NCBI RefSeq assembly: GCF_009765275.1
Contig: NZ_VOPH01000001.1
Span: forward strand, 310,001 to 374,000
Length of the DNA: 64,000 nucleotides
Reading direction: 5' to 3'
Source: Chachezhania sediminis
GTDB taxonomy: Bacteria; Pseudomonadota; Alphaproteobacteria; Rhodobacterales; Rhodobacteraceae
Below are positions 1 to 8,038 of this stretch, one piece after another (positions within the stretch are counted from its first letter, which is position 1; each line of letters opens with the position of its first letter). Made by a program: the position numbers and the translations under genes. The notes under the pieces were generated by a model. It was not told the origin of the DNA. It was given only the letters and a program-made list of their open reading frames with translations, and ran no database searches.

Positions 1-2531
1 TGCTCCCCCTTGTATTCCACAACAAGAATGCGGCCATCGGTCAGCATTGCGATAAAGTCGGGGTAGAATTTCCCGTGGGGCAGTTGCAGCCAGAAGGACG
101 AGTGCTTCCGGTCAATATTGCGCACCCAGTATCGGACTTTTTCGTGCCGGTCGATGTACAGTGCGCAGTCCCGCTCTTCGTCGCTGTCAAACGCGCCAAT
201 CAGCGAGAAGTAATGCTTGTTGAACTTTGTCGCGCCGGAATAGGGCCGGTTTGGCGCGTAGCTCTGCTCATCGAAGATGATGGACAGGTCCGCGCTGGTC
301 TGAAAGTCCTCGGCGTTGGCCGCAAAAAGGGCGTTGTACTGGCTTGTCTCACGCTCGCCGCGCAGGTCCTTGATAAACTGCGCAAGTGCTTTGCGAAGAT
401 CATACTTGTTGCGGGCCATCAAATCCAGCGCGATACCAGACGCCACTAATTCGTCTATGGCCTTGGATATGAAAACTACCGCGCTTGGCTTGGTGATATC
501 GGGATGAACGATTCCGCTGTCCAGCCAGTTGGCGAGGCGCGGCAAGGTCCAAGTCGGCTCCCGAATGACGCCCGCCAATTGGCCTTGTAGCTGGTTGATG
601 AAGTTGATTTCGACCTTGCCCTTATCGCTGACATTAATCGTACCGGTTCGGCTCGTATCAGAGGGCCGGAACCGATTTTTTATGTCGCTCACATCGCACG
701 CGTCCAGCCGCCACGGCAGGTCCAGAAATTGCTCCTGTGAAAACAGTTGAAGCTCGCCTTGTTTGCGGAACCCCAACATCGGCACAATGAAAGGCGGCTT
801 GTCCTCATCATCGGCGACGCTGGTCTGGAAGTTGTTTGTCTTCGCATAAAGCCGGTCGATGGCCTTGCCCACGTGGGGGACGGCGGCCAGTCCGAGGTGC
901 AGCATGTTGCGGCTCTCGCGGGTCATTGGCCCGGTGTAGGACAGTGTTCGCGTATCAGCGTCAAACGAAACCCGCGTTTTCACCGAAGGCGGCAGTTTGG
1001 CGATGGCCGCGATGATCGTCTCGGGCTGCGCGGTATCCTCCGGCAAGGGATCGGACTTGTGCTGGTATTTGTCGGCCTGTTCCGAGAACCCCAAATTCTG
1101 CTGCGGCGCGACGATATCGTCGGCCTCCATGCGGTTGAACCCGGCCCCTTCCACAAGGCCGGTTTTGAGCTGTTGCGCCGTCGTGTCAAAGCTGCGCGAC
1201 ACGATATAGGCATAGGACTGGTTCAGCGCGTCTCGCCGTTTCCGCTTGGCCTGCGGCATACGCAGGATGCGGCCCAGGATTTGCTCCACCGCCACGGGCG
1301 AAACCTGATCGGCCACCGAACACAGCACATAGGCGAACGGGCAATCCCAGCCTTCTTTCAGCTTCGACACGGTGATGATGTAGCGCACCGGGCATTTCGG
1401 GTCCCGGATATCGTCAATCGCATCAAGGTCTTTGCGCGGCCCCGTGTGAACCGCGATCTGTTCCTTCGGGATGCGCTGGTCCTCCATCAAGTGCTTTTCG
1501 ATGGTCTCCCACGTCAGGCGCGTTGGGTCGGTCTTTGACGCGCTTTGCGCCTGAAACAGGGTGATCGGGCGGATGTATTCGCCGGTCTCGGCCTCTTCGG
1601 CCTTGGCCGCTTCCTCCAGCATCCGCTGGCAATCCAGCGCCGCGCCCACGGTCTTGGCCCATTCCCCGTCCGTGGTCAGGCGGATCGGCATCTTGATCAT
1701 CTCTTCCGCCTTCAGCTCGGCGGCGGAAACGGAATAGAGGATGTTGGACGCGTGCTGGCCCCTCTCGGGCTTGTGCTCGGTCTGCGGTGTGGCGGTCAGC
1801 TCCAAGATCAGCGACGGGCTGAACCGCGCCAGCGTGCGGAAGGACAGATCGCTGCGGCTGTTATGCGCCTCGTCCACGATCACCATGGGCCGGTGCAGAC
1901 GCAACAGGTTGGCCAGCGACGCCACCGGGCGGCTCGTGCCCTCCACCAGATCAAGCGGCGATTTCTGTTCTTCGGTCAGGCTGGCGAAGTGATCCATCAA
2001 CGCGCCCGCGTCTTCATAGACCTTCAAGCCCTCGGGGTTTTCCTTGCCGCTGTCATCCTCGCGCCGGAAGGATTGGATGGTGGACACGATCACCACCGCT
2101 CCGCCGGTCGCGTCGGCGCGCGACATGGCCAAGGCCTCGGTCTTGGTCATCACGGTGAAATTGCGGTTGAAGTCGCGGGCAAGGGCTGCGCGGTACGGGT
2201 GGCCCTCGGTCTTCAAGGCTTCAATCGTCTGATCAAGGATGGCGCTGGACGGCACCAGCCACAGAACCATGGGGTTGGCGACGGTCAGCAATTCGCGCGC
2301 GGCGATGCCGATGGAATGCGCGGCCAGCAAGGTCTTGCCGCCGCCCGTGGGCACACGCAGGCACACATAGGGCGTGCCTTGTGCCACGGCGGGCGCATTG
2401 CGGAACGGGAACTTGGTCGCCTTGTAAAACGCCAGATCCGCGCCTTGCTCGGCGGTGTCGCGCAGGTAAGAGGTCAGCCGATCAAGCGAGATCTGTTGGT
2501 ATTCTTTCAGCTCGAAATTGGTCGCGGCCAT
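1..2531 (-). CDS. res: Type III restriction enzyme, Res subunit (partial, C-terminus beyond left edge)
   Basis: ATP-dependent DNA translocase and endonuclease subunit of a type III restriction-modification complex; it works only together with Mod. The reading frame starts at ATG 2531, one base after the mod stop, and stays open to the edge (843 codons). A Walker A motif (VPTGGGKTLLA) lies near 2360-2325, and a DEAH helicase box (VIVDEAHNS) near 1883. At the left edge the frame reads FYPDF followed about 13 residues later by VVEYKG, which fits the PD-(D/E)xK nuclease site of Res proteins. Only a short C-terminal tail should be missing. Mod and Res are clearly one operon. No frameshift or internal stop is seen, so the subunit looks functional. 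Confidence 0.93.
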   Translation of the reverse strand, partial: MAATNFELKEYQQISLDRLTSYLRDTAEQGADLAFYKATKFPFRNAPAVAQGTPYVCLRVPTGGGKTLLAAHSIGIAARELLTVANPMVLWLVPSSAILDQTIEALKTEGHPYRAALARDFNRNFTVMTKTEALAMSRADATGGAVVIVSTIQSFRREDDSGKENPEGLKVYEDAGALMDHFASLTEEQKSPLDLVEGTSRPVASLANLLRLHRPMVIVDEAHNSRSDLSFRTLARFSPSLILELTATPQTEHKPERGQHASNILYSVSAAELKAEEMIKMPIRLTTDGEWAKTVGAALDCQRMLEEAAKAEEAETGEYIRPITLFQAQSASKTDPTRLTWETIEKHLMEDQRIPKEQIAVHTGPRKDLDAIDDIRDPKCPVRYIITVSKLKEGWDCPFAYVLCSVADQVSPVAVEQILGRILRMPQAKRKRRDALNQSYAYIVSRSFDTTAQQLKTGLVEGAGFNRMEADDIVAPQQNLGFSEQADKYQHKSDPLPEDTAQPETIIAAIAKLPPSVKTRVSFDADTRTLSYTGPMTRESRNMLHLGLAAVPHVGKAIDRLYAKTNNFQTSVADDEDKPPFIVPMLGFRKQGELQLFSQEQFLDLPWRLDACDVSDIKNRFRPSDTSRTGTINVSDKGKVEINFINQLQGQLAGVIREPTWTLPRLANWLDSGIVHPDITKPSAVVFISKAIDELVASGIALDLMARNKYDLRKALAQFIKDLRGERETSQYNALFAANAEDFQTSADLSIIFDEQSYAPNRPYSGATKFNKHYFSLIGAFDSDEERDCALYIDRHEKVRYWVRNIDRKHSSFWLQLPHGKFYPDFIAMLTDGRILVVEYKGE

Positions 2532-2532
2532 G

Positions 2533-4167
2533 TCACACGCCCTCGACCTGATAGGGGATCTGCTTGAACACGACGCCTTCGGATTTCAGGCGGTCGGGCG
2601 CGACGGTGCAGCCTTCGGCATAGACAACGCGGCTGCCCTCGAACCCGTCTGGCGGCGCGGGCAAGTTCGCCAGCGCGTCGGGGGTTAGCACATTGCCCAT
2701 GGACTCGCGCGGTGTGCCCTCTTGGCCGGGCGCGAAAAGCAGGTAGACCACCTTTTCGCCATGCTTGCCAAGATAAGGCGAGCCGCCATCGGCCTTGGAC
2801 GGGATCGGCACGCCGGTTTCGGCAAAGAAGATATGCGCGGCCAGATCAGGGAAGTTCACGGCGCTGTCGATATCGCCAAACTCATTGAAGAGCGGCACCC
2901 CAAGGCGACAATAGCGGAAGCCGCCGCCCAGCCCTTCAACGGGATTCTCGGCGTCACCGCCTTTGTCGTAGCCACAGATCACACGGCGCAGGCGTTCGGC
3001 AGTTATCTCTGGTGCGATTTTCTTGTCCATTTCAACAAGGATGAAGCGTCGGTTGCCAGCGTCTTGACGGTTGAGATCCAGAATGGCTTGGCCCGTGGTT
3101 CCTGAACCTGCAAAGGAGTCCAAAATTAGATCATTTGGTCCGGAGGCAATCTGAACTATACGTTTCACCAGACGTGTCGGTTTCGGTGTGATGAAAACAG
3201 ATTGACTATCGGCGAAGGAAACCGCTTCCAGCAGCTCCTTCTTCGCTTCTTGGGTATTCCCAACATCTTTGTGGAACCACAGGGTTTGCGGCACCACGCC
3301 CTGCTTTACTTCGCTCAAAAACCGTTTGAGCCTCGGAACATTGTCCCCTCGCTCTCCCCACCAAAGGCGGCTATCAGCATCGAGCTCGTCAAATTTTGCT
3401 TTCGATACTCGCCAATACATGCCTGTCGGGGGGCCAGAAATGACACGACCCGAGGGGGTTTGTATTGGGTAAGTACCCTCTCCGTAATAATTTCGCGCAG
3501 ATAAATCGCCCGACGTCCAAGGCCCTCTTGGATCATTGTCCGGGTTTTTGTAGCGGGCGTCTTGATCAGAACCTCTCTCCAAAAGCCGCAGCTCACATTT
3601 TTCCAAAGACTTCGCATAAACAAAAATATACTCGTGGTCGTCAGAGAAAAAGCGGGCAGAATTCTTTGGGGAAAACACTTTTTGCCAGATTACGGTCGCC
3701 AGATGATTTCTGCGCCCGAATATCTCGTCTAGAAGCATCCGAGCGGTCCCGCCCTCACTATCGTCCATAGAGACGAAAATAACGCCATCTGTACGAAGAA
3801 ACTCTCTTAACAGGCGAAGCCTTGGATACATCATGCAAAGCCACTTATCATGGCGGGACAAGTCGTCCGCTTCCTTGCCAACCACCTTGCCCAGCCAAGC
3901 CTTGATCTCGGGTGAGGCGACATTGTCATTATAGACCCAGCCTTCGTTCCCGGTGTTGTACGGCGGGTCGATATAGATGCATTTCACCTGCCCTCCGTAA
4001 TACGGCAACAGGGCTTTCAGAGCCTCCAAGTTGTCGCCCTGCACCAGAAGGTTGCCCGCGTCCGGGTCACCAGCGGACAGATCGCCATCACAATGCACCA
4101 ACCGATACGGCACCTCCGCATGGTGGTGTTCGACGGCGTCTTTCCCGATCCAGTTCAAAGTCGGCAT
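2533..4167 (-). CDS. mod: Type III restriction-modification system, adenine-specific methyltransferase Mod
   Basis: Methylates adenine in the recognition site and supplies DNA specificity to the Mod-Res complex. The order of motifs is that of a beta-class methyltransferase: catalytic DPPYNTG at about residues 67-73, a long central target-recognition region, then the SAM-binding FAGSGTTG at about 352-359. I chose the ATG at 4167 (MPTLNWIGKD...), which has AGGA about 7 bases upstream, over an in-frame ATG at 4248 whose extra 27 residues do not resemble the family. Length is 544 residues. The mid-gene region (about 3100-3750) is visibly less GC-rich than its surroundings, as often seen for exchanged recognition domains. 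I see no simple-sequence tract that would make it phase-variable. Confidence 0.93.
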   Translation of the reverse strand: MPTLNWIGKDAVEHHHAEVPYRLVHCDGDLSAGDPDAGNLLVQGDNLEALKALLPYYGGQVKCIYIDPPYNTGNEGWVYNDNVASPEIKAWLGKVVGKEADDLSRHDKWLCMMYPRLRLLREFLRTDGVIFVSMDDSEGGTARMLLDEIFGRRNHLATVIWQKVFSPKNSARFFSDDHEYIFVYAKSLEKCELRLLERGSDQDARYKNPDNDPRGPWTSGDLSARNYYGEGTYPIQTPSGRVISGPPTGMYWRVSKAKFDELDADSRLWWGERGDNVPRLKRFLSEVKQGVVPQTLWFHKDVGNTQEAKKELLEAVSFADSQSVFITPKPTRLVKRIVQIASGPNDLILDSFAGSGTTGQAILDLNRQDAGNRRFILVEMDKKIAPEITAERLRRVICGYDKGGDAENPVEGLGGGFRYCRLGVPLFNEFGDIDSAVNFPDLAAHIFFAETGVPIPSKADGGSPYLGKHGEKVVYLLFAPGQEGTPRESMGNVLTPDALANLPAPPDGFEGSRVVYAEGCTVAPDRLKSEGVVFKQIPYQVEGV

Positions 4168-4299
4168 GATCTGTCCTGCTCGCACTGCCTCAGATTCGGG
4201 CAGGTCGTTGATTTTTTGCAAGTCTAACCGTGCCAGTCTGACGCGCAACCATGCCGCGCCCAGTGGTCCCTGAGCGGGCAGCGGCTACGGGTGAAAAAG

Positions 4300-4342
4300 T
4301 TGAAGAATTTTCAAATGTTCGCTCCCGCGGTTGCGAGCGAAC
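4300..4342. promoter_or_regulatory. Two adjacent inverted repeats upstream of mod
   Basis: TTGAA-N5-TTCAA occupies 4300-4314 and GTTCGCTC-N10-GAGCGAAC occupies 4317-4342. Both arms are perfect. They lie about 135 bases upstream of the mod start and could be an operator or part of the mod-res promoter. No C-protein gene is next to them, so the regulator is unknown. Confidence 0.35.
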
Positions 4343-4723
4343 GTCAGTTATGGGCTGAGGACCTGTCATCGGCCGCGCTTGGTCCGAGTGACGGCAAAGG
4401 GCCGAGCACGCCGCATACCTTCCATCGTGGCCCTTCTCGGCCTGTCCCAGGGCCGCCAGGCTGTCCAGCAAGGGGGCGACCGATGCTGTGCGGAACCGGG
4501 GCGCTCTTCGTAGCTCAACAGCCCTCCTGCGTCCTCTCCCCGTCCAGGGCGTTCGCCTGCGGTTTCCAGATGGCGTTCGTGTCCCCTGCCGGCTGACCGC
4601 AGGCGAAGTACCTAAGGCACTCCGCACTATCCTTTCGTATAGTCGGATATGCGCAGGAGCGGTTGGCAGTCTTCTTACAGTCGAATAGCTGTGCTTCTGG
4701 TAAGTGCCTTCCAAGTCTAGGGA
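4343..4723. other. Intergenic stretch without a convincing gene
   Basis: About 380 bases. Short overlapping frames exist on both strands but none has a ribosome site, a recognisable domain or sustained codon bias. The text resembles the decayed GC-rich intergenic sequence common around accessory genes in this group. Confidence 0.5.
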
Positions 4724-4732
4724 ATGATCGAG

Positions 4733-5080
4733 ATGAGCGACGAAGTCCAATGGGTGCTTTGGAACTTCCTTAGAACCACTCACGCCAGCGAAAGCGAGCC
4801 CGATTTCGACCAGCTTCTGGCTCAGCTGAGTGAGCGAGAAACGCTTGAACCGGCGTCCGTGGAGGCATGGCCAGACCCTGCACTGGTCGCTTTCCGGAAC
4901 GTGGTCACGGACTTTCTGGAAGATATCCATGAAGCCGAACTGTCCGGCTCGGGCGCCTACTGCGACAGAAAGTTCTTTCGGGATGGGATGCTGAACAACC
5001 TGTCCGGCCCAATACTGACCGAGATCCGGGAACGGGCGGGCGGGTCTGAAAAGGTGCTGCCGATCAGGAAATGCTCGTGA
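4733..5080 (+). CDS. Small acidic hypothetical protein
   Basis: I do not recognise this 115-residue protein. It begins MSDEVQWVLW and is rich in Asp and Glu, with a predicted mostly helical composition, one Cys (in AYCDRKF) near residue 80 and a second close to the C-terminus. There is no signal peptide or membrane segment. The ATG at 4733 is preferred over the in-frame ATG at 4724 because AGGGA at 4719-4723 is spaced correctly for 4733. It stands alone between the restriction system and the Hint/HlyC-like pair, on the same strand as the latter and 180 bases before it. A link to either neighbour is possible but unsupported. Confidence 0.55.
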   Translation: MSDEVQWVLWNFLRTTHASESEPDFDQLLAQLSERETLEPASVEAWPDPALVAFRNVVTDFLEDIHEAELSGSGAYCDRKFFRDGMLNNLSGPILTEIRERAGGSEKVLPIRKCS

Positions 5081-5260
5081 AGGCTGCGACAGAAACTTGG
5101 CACCCGTCTCGCGTGACGGTAGAGTCAACCTTTCAGATCTAGACTTTCCCACCCAAGTCAGTTCAGGTGCTCCGCTGCACTGAAGCTATCCACTGCCTTT
5201 TCCACGACACGCAAAAACCAGAAATTAGTCGAAAATACGGGATAGTCGAGGAGGAAAGCC

Positions 5261-6214
5261 ATGGGAACTTTCAACATCAGCGACGTTGGCGGCCAAACCG
5301 CTGGCGGAGGATCGAGTTCCCTCGACACGTGGACGGCCACGCTGGACATCACCAACGGCCGCCCCTCCACCGTTTCGGGCAACTTCGACGTAGTGACCCT
5401 CGGTGGCGATGACCTTGGCGATGCCAGCGGCGGATACACGTTCGGAAACCTCAGCCAACCCGGCCTTGGCACACTGGTGACGAATACTACCACGGGCACC
5501 TACACCTTCACCGTGGACTGGGATGCGGTGCTGGACACAGAAAACAACCAGGTCGTGACCTTCACTGTTACCGGGACGCAGGGAACCAGCCAGGACCAGG
5601 ATACGGTCATCATCAACCTGGTCATCTGCGTGGCCCGGGGCACGCTGATTGCCACGCCCACGGGGCCCCGGCGTGTCGAGGACCTGGAAGTGGGAGACAA
5701 CGTGACCACGCATGACGGCCCGCCGGCGCCGGTGCGCTGGATTGGCAGCAAGCCTATATCACCGGACGAACTGGCCCGGTCACCGAAGCTGTGGCCTGTG
5801 GTCGTGTCCGCCGGTGCCCTGGGACCGAACCATCCGCGCCGCGCACTGACGTTGTCCCCCCAACATCGCATATTGGTGTCCGGTACGGGGGTGGATCTGC
5901 TCTTTGGGGTGCCCGAGGTCCTGGTCCCGGCGAAGGCCCTAACCAACGGCGACACGATCCGGCAGGTGCCGCTGGACGGCGGGGTGGAATACTTCCACGT
6001 CCTTCTTGACAAGCACGAGATCATCTTCACTGAGAACTTGCCGACGGAAAGCTTCCACCCCGGAAACTACTGCACCAAAGGCTTGGCGCCAGATGACTAC
6101 GGACGGCTGATGGCCGCACTGGCGGGCCGCAGTTATGGCCATACGGCGCGGCCCGTTCTGCGGGTCTGGGAAGGGCGGCTGCTTGCCCCACTTCCCCAGA
6201 ATGCTTATTCCTGA
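5261..6214 (+). CDS. Hint-domain protein
   Basis: 317-residue protein with two parts. Residues 1-120 are Thr/Gly/Asp-rich and beta-strand-like, reminiscent of repeats in secreted adhesins, with no Sec signal peptide. From residue 123 a Hint (hedgehog/intein-type) domain begins: CVARGTLIATP supplies the nucleophilic Cys, followed by the typical RRVEDLEVGD, and SPQHRILV (His 202) fits the conserved His block. Such domains are known to catalyse self-cleavage or ester formation at the Cys; many Rhodobacterales encode this Hint type with unknown role. A strong GAGGAGGAAA ribosome site precedes ATG 5261. The stop overlaps the start of the acyltransferase gene by one base (TGATG), so the two are translationally coupled. 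Confidence 0.88.
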   Translation: MGTFNISDVGGQTAGGGSSSLDTWTATLDITNGRPSTVSGNFDVVTLGGDDLGDASGGYTFGNLSQPGLGTLVTNTTTGTYTFTVDWDAVLDTENNQVVTFTVTGTQGTSQDQDTVIINLVICVARGTLIATPTGPRRVEDLEVGDNVTTHDGPPAPVRWIGSKPISPDELARSPKLWPVVVSAGALGPNHPRRALTLSPQHRILVSGTGVDLLFGVPEVLVPAKALTNGDTIRQVPLDGGVEYFHVLLDKHEIIFTENLPTESFHPGNYCTKGLAPDDYGRLMAALAGRSYGHTARPVLRVWEGRLLAPLPQNAYS

Positions 6215-6744
6215 TGCGAACGCTGGTGGACGCGACCGGCAAGGAGCTGCCGCAGATTGAGGCACCCGAGCCCGAGAAGTTACGCATCTATGGGGATCTC
6301 TTCTTTCTGCTCCTGCGCAGCCCCCGGCATGCGGCAGTCGGCATGTCCTCAGTGCGCCTGTCATTCGAGCCGCCGCTTGAACTGGGACAATTCCAGCTGT
6401 TCCGCTTCGACGACGTGCCCCGAGGCATCTTCACCTGGGCACGGCTGAGCCGAGATGCAGAACGCCGCATGGTGGAAGGTCAGCCACTGCGCCCCGAGGA
6501 CTGGAATTCGGGCAACACTTTCTGGATCATGGATCTGATCGCGCCCTATCGCGGGCTCGCCAAGTCGCTGGTACGCGGGATCATGGGACCGCACGGCCTC
6601 CCCACCGACCGGTTCTGGTTCCGCCGAATGGAAAACTCCGACCACCGGCCGGAACGCATCGTTCGTATCGACAAGACAGCCAGGCGCAAGGCCAAGGTGA
6701 TGACACCGGAGACCTTCTTGGCCAAGCGAAACTACGAGGTGTGA
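6214..6744 (+). CDS. RTX toxin-activating lysine acyltransferase, HlyC family
   Basis: HlyC-type enzymes transfer a fatty acyl chain from acyl carrier protein to lysines of an RTX protoxin in the cytosol. The family pattern is visible: SPRH near residues 36-39 matches the SPLH of HlyC that carries the catalytic His, and EDWNSG...WIMDLIAPY (residues 96-112) matches EDWTSG...WFIDWIAPF with the catalytic Asp (here Asp 107). At 176 residues it is the family's usual size. It is coupled to the Hint-domain gene by a one-base stop-start overlap. No RTX structural gene (GGxGxDxUx repeats) or type I secretion gene is in this window. The likely substrate is therefore unknown: the Hint protein itself or an RTX protein elsewhere. 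Confidence 0.85.
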   Translation: MRTLVDATGKELPQIEAPEPEKLRIYGDLFFLLLRSPRHAAVGMSSVRLSFEPPLELGQFQLFRFDDVPRGIFTWARLSRDAERRMVEGQPLRPEDWNSGNTFWIMDLIAPYRGLAKSLVRGIMGPHGLPTDRFWFRRMENSDHRPERIVRIDKTARRKAKVMTPETFLAKRNYEV

Positions 6745-7056
6745 CGCGCCCTCCAGATGTCCTCAAAAGGCAACGGTCTGTTCCCTGTTCGTTTCGAAAG
6801 GGTCAAGCAGCCGACCAGCGCCTCGGGCTTCGTGACATGGATCGGAATGGGCGAATCCGCTCACCCTGATGAGAGCCCTTGGCCACATTCGGCAATGTTG
6901 TCGAGTCTTGGTCACATTTTCCGCGTGACAATGAGGCCATGCGGTTTCAAATCCCCCGACGCCATCAGGCGCCGGGGCAGTTGGTCTTCAGGTCTGGGGT
7001 CTCGAGTCCCAGCTATCCGGCGGGAACGCGGGCGAACGCGCCCCTGGCGGATCTCG
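6745..7056. other. Intergenic stretch, probable left edge of the prophage
   Basis: 312 bases with no convincing gene. It separates plus-strand accessory genes from the minus-strand prophage lysis genes, so the left prophage boundary is expected here. I compared it with the tRNA-Leu 3' end and found no direct repeat of useful length. Confidence 0.45.
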
Positions 7057-7281
7057 TCAGTCGTTCAGCTGCCGCATCAACATCTCCATTTCGACGCGGT
7101 GGCGCTCGGTCTTTCGCCTGTCTTCCCTGCGACGGAACACAAGGTTCACAAAGAACGACGCGACCAGCACCAGCACGCCGATCAGGGCGATCCAATCGAC
7201 GGACGCAGCCCACCCAAACAGGGTGCCGACGGATCCGATGGCCATGCCGCCGCGCGAAACCAGATCAGCCTGTTGGTCCAT
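7057..7281 (-). CDS. Probable phage holin
   Basis: 74-residue protein with two hydrophobic segments (about residues 12-28 and 30-50) and a strongly charged C-terminal tail (RRREDRRKTERHR), the plan of a small class II holin that permeabilises the inner membrane to release or activate the endolysin. It lies at the downstream end of the lysis cassette after endolysin, Rz and Rz1. It overlaps the upstream membrane-protein gene by 17 bases. Assignment rests on size, topology and position only. Confidence 0.6.
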   Translation of the reverse strand: MDQQADLVSRGGMAIGSVGTLFGWAASVDWIALIGVLVLVASFFVNLVFRRREDRRKTERHRVEMEMLMRQLND

Positions 7282-7699
7282 TCCCGGCCTCCCTCAGACG
7301 CTTCACGATGCCTATCGCCAGATGCCAGGCAAAGACGACGAAGAACATTTGCGCAATGGCCGGATCGAATCGGATGTCGGTGTATCCAGGCGGCATGGCA
7401 CGGAAAGACATGCATGTGCCGCCGGCGCCATAGATCGCGACGAATGCGAAATCCTCGACAGTGTCGAACCCGTTCCAGCGGTCGATGATGATTTCCTTGG
7501 CGGCGTACAGAACGGCAATACCGATCCAGATGCGCCAGCGGTACGGGTACTCTCCAATCATCCATTGGGCCGCCTGTGCGGCCATCAGAACGGACCCGAT
7601 TCCGATCAGCACATGCGCCGCGACGTTGCCCGCATAGCCGTAAGCGTCCCCCGAAAACCGGCTCGCGCGACCGAGAGACCGGATGAAGTCCAAAACCAT
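7265..7699 (-). CDS. Phage-encoded membrane protein in the lysis region
   Basis: 144 residues from ATG 7699; an upstream TTG at 7714 is less likely. At least three hydrophobic segments are visible (around AHVLIGIGSVLMAAQ, IWIGIAVLYAAKEI and FFVVFAWHLAIGIV). No named domain recognised. It sits between Rz1 and the holin, with only two bases after the Rz1 stop, so it may be a second holin, antiholin or a superinfection factor. Confidence 0.6.
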   Translation of the reverse strand: MVLDFIRSLGRASRFSGDAYGYAGNVAAHVLIGIGSVLMAAQAAQWMIGEYPYRWRIWIGIAVLYAAKEIIIDRWNGFDTVEDFAFVAIYGAGGTCMSFRAMPPGYTDIRFDPAIAQMFFVVFAWHLAIGIVKRLREAGNGPTG

Positions 7700-7701
7700 G
7701 C

Positions 7702-7905
7702 TTACCACGCGCAACCCGCCTCAGCCGCCAGCACGACGTCGGTTGCCGCCTCGCCAACATCGGCCGGTGTCTGATCGACATTTCGGTTCAGCGCGCCGCG
7801 CAGGGCCGCCACCGGCCGCCGCAGCCCCGCACACAGCCCGGTGGGTTCAACAGGCGCCGTGCAGGCGGTCAGGCCAAGCGCAGCCGTCAGGACGATCCAG
7901 CGCAT
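7702..7905 (-). CDS. Rz1-like outer-membrane spanin lipoprotein
   Basis: 67 residues from ATG 7905. The N-terminus MRWIVLTAALGLTAC is a short lipoprotein signal with lipobox LTAC, so the mature protein would be anchored in the outer membrane. The gene starts inside the 3' part of the Rz-like gene in a different frame, the classical nested Rz/Rz1 arrangement. With the inner-membrane partner it would fuse the membranes at lysis. An in-frame upstream ATG at 7989 would bury the signal peptide and is rejected. Confidence 0.72.
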   Translation of the reverse strand: MRWIVLTAALGLTACTAPVEPTGLCAGLRRPVAALRGALNRNVDQTPADVGEAATDVVLAAEAGCAW

Positions 7906-8038
7906 TGTCGATCCTCTCGCGTGTTTCGATGTGGTCTTGCAGGTCCTGCACCCGGTCGCCCCGGGCCCGGAACATGGCACCGGCGGCAAAGGCCGCGATG
8001 ATCGCAGCCGCGCCGATGCCGATCAGTGCGGGCCTCAT
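7847..8038 (-). CDS. Rz-like inner-membrane spanin
   Basis: 63 residues with one N-terminal membrane anchor (LIGIGAAAIIAAFAAGAMF) and a short charged periplasmic part (RVQDLQDHIETRERI) able to form a coil. The start ATG 8038 overlaps the endolysin stop (ATGA), and the Rz1-like gene is embedded in its 3' end. It is shorter than lambda Rz, so identification depends on the pairing with the lipoprotein gene. Confidence 0.65.
   Translation of the reverse strand: MRPALIGIGAAAIIAAFAAGAMFRARGDRVQDLQDHIETRERIDNALDRPDGCAWPDRLHGAC

Noticed and set aside
2533-4167. Phase-variable mod gene
   Set aside because: No long homopolymer or short tandem repeat is visible in the gene or its promoter.
4608-4618. 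Possible left attachment site (GTACCTAAGGC, one mismatch with the tRNA-Leu end)
   Set aside because: Only 11 bases with one mismatch, which is expected by chance over this distance, and it would place unrelated plus-strand genes inside the prophage.
4190-5152. 320-residue open frame on the minus strand over the spacer
   Set aside because: Pro/Arg-rich and low-information, overlaps the better supported acidic gene and the mod start; typical of non-coding frames in GC-rich DNA.
6941-6960. Sequence similar to the anticodon arm of tRNA-Leu near the left prophage edge
   Set aside because: It is in the opposite orientation to the tRNA copy, so it cannot be a direct attachment repeat.
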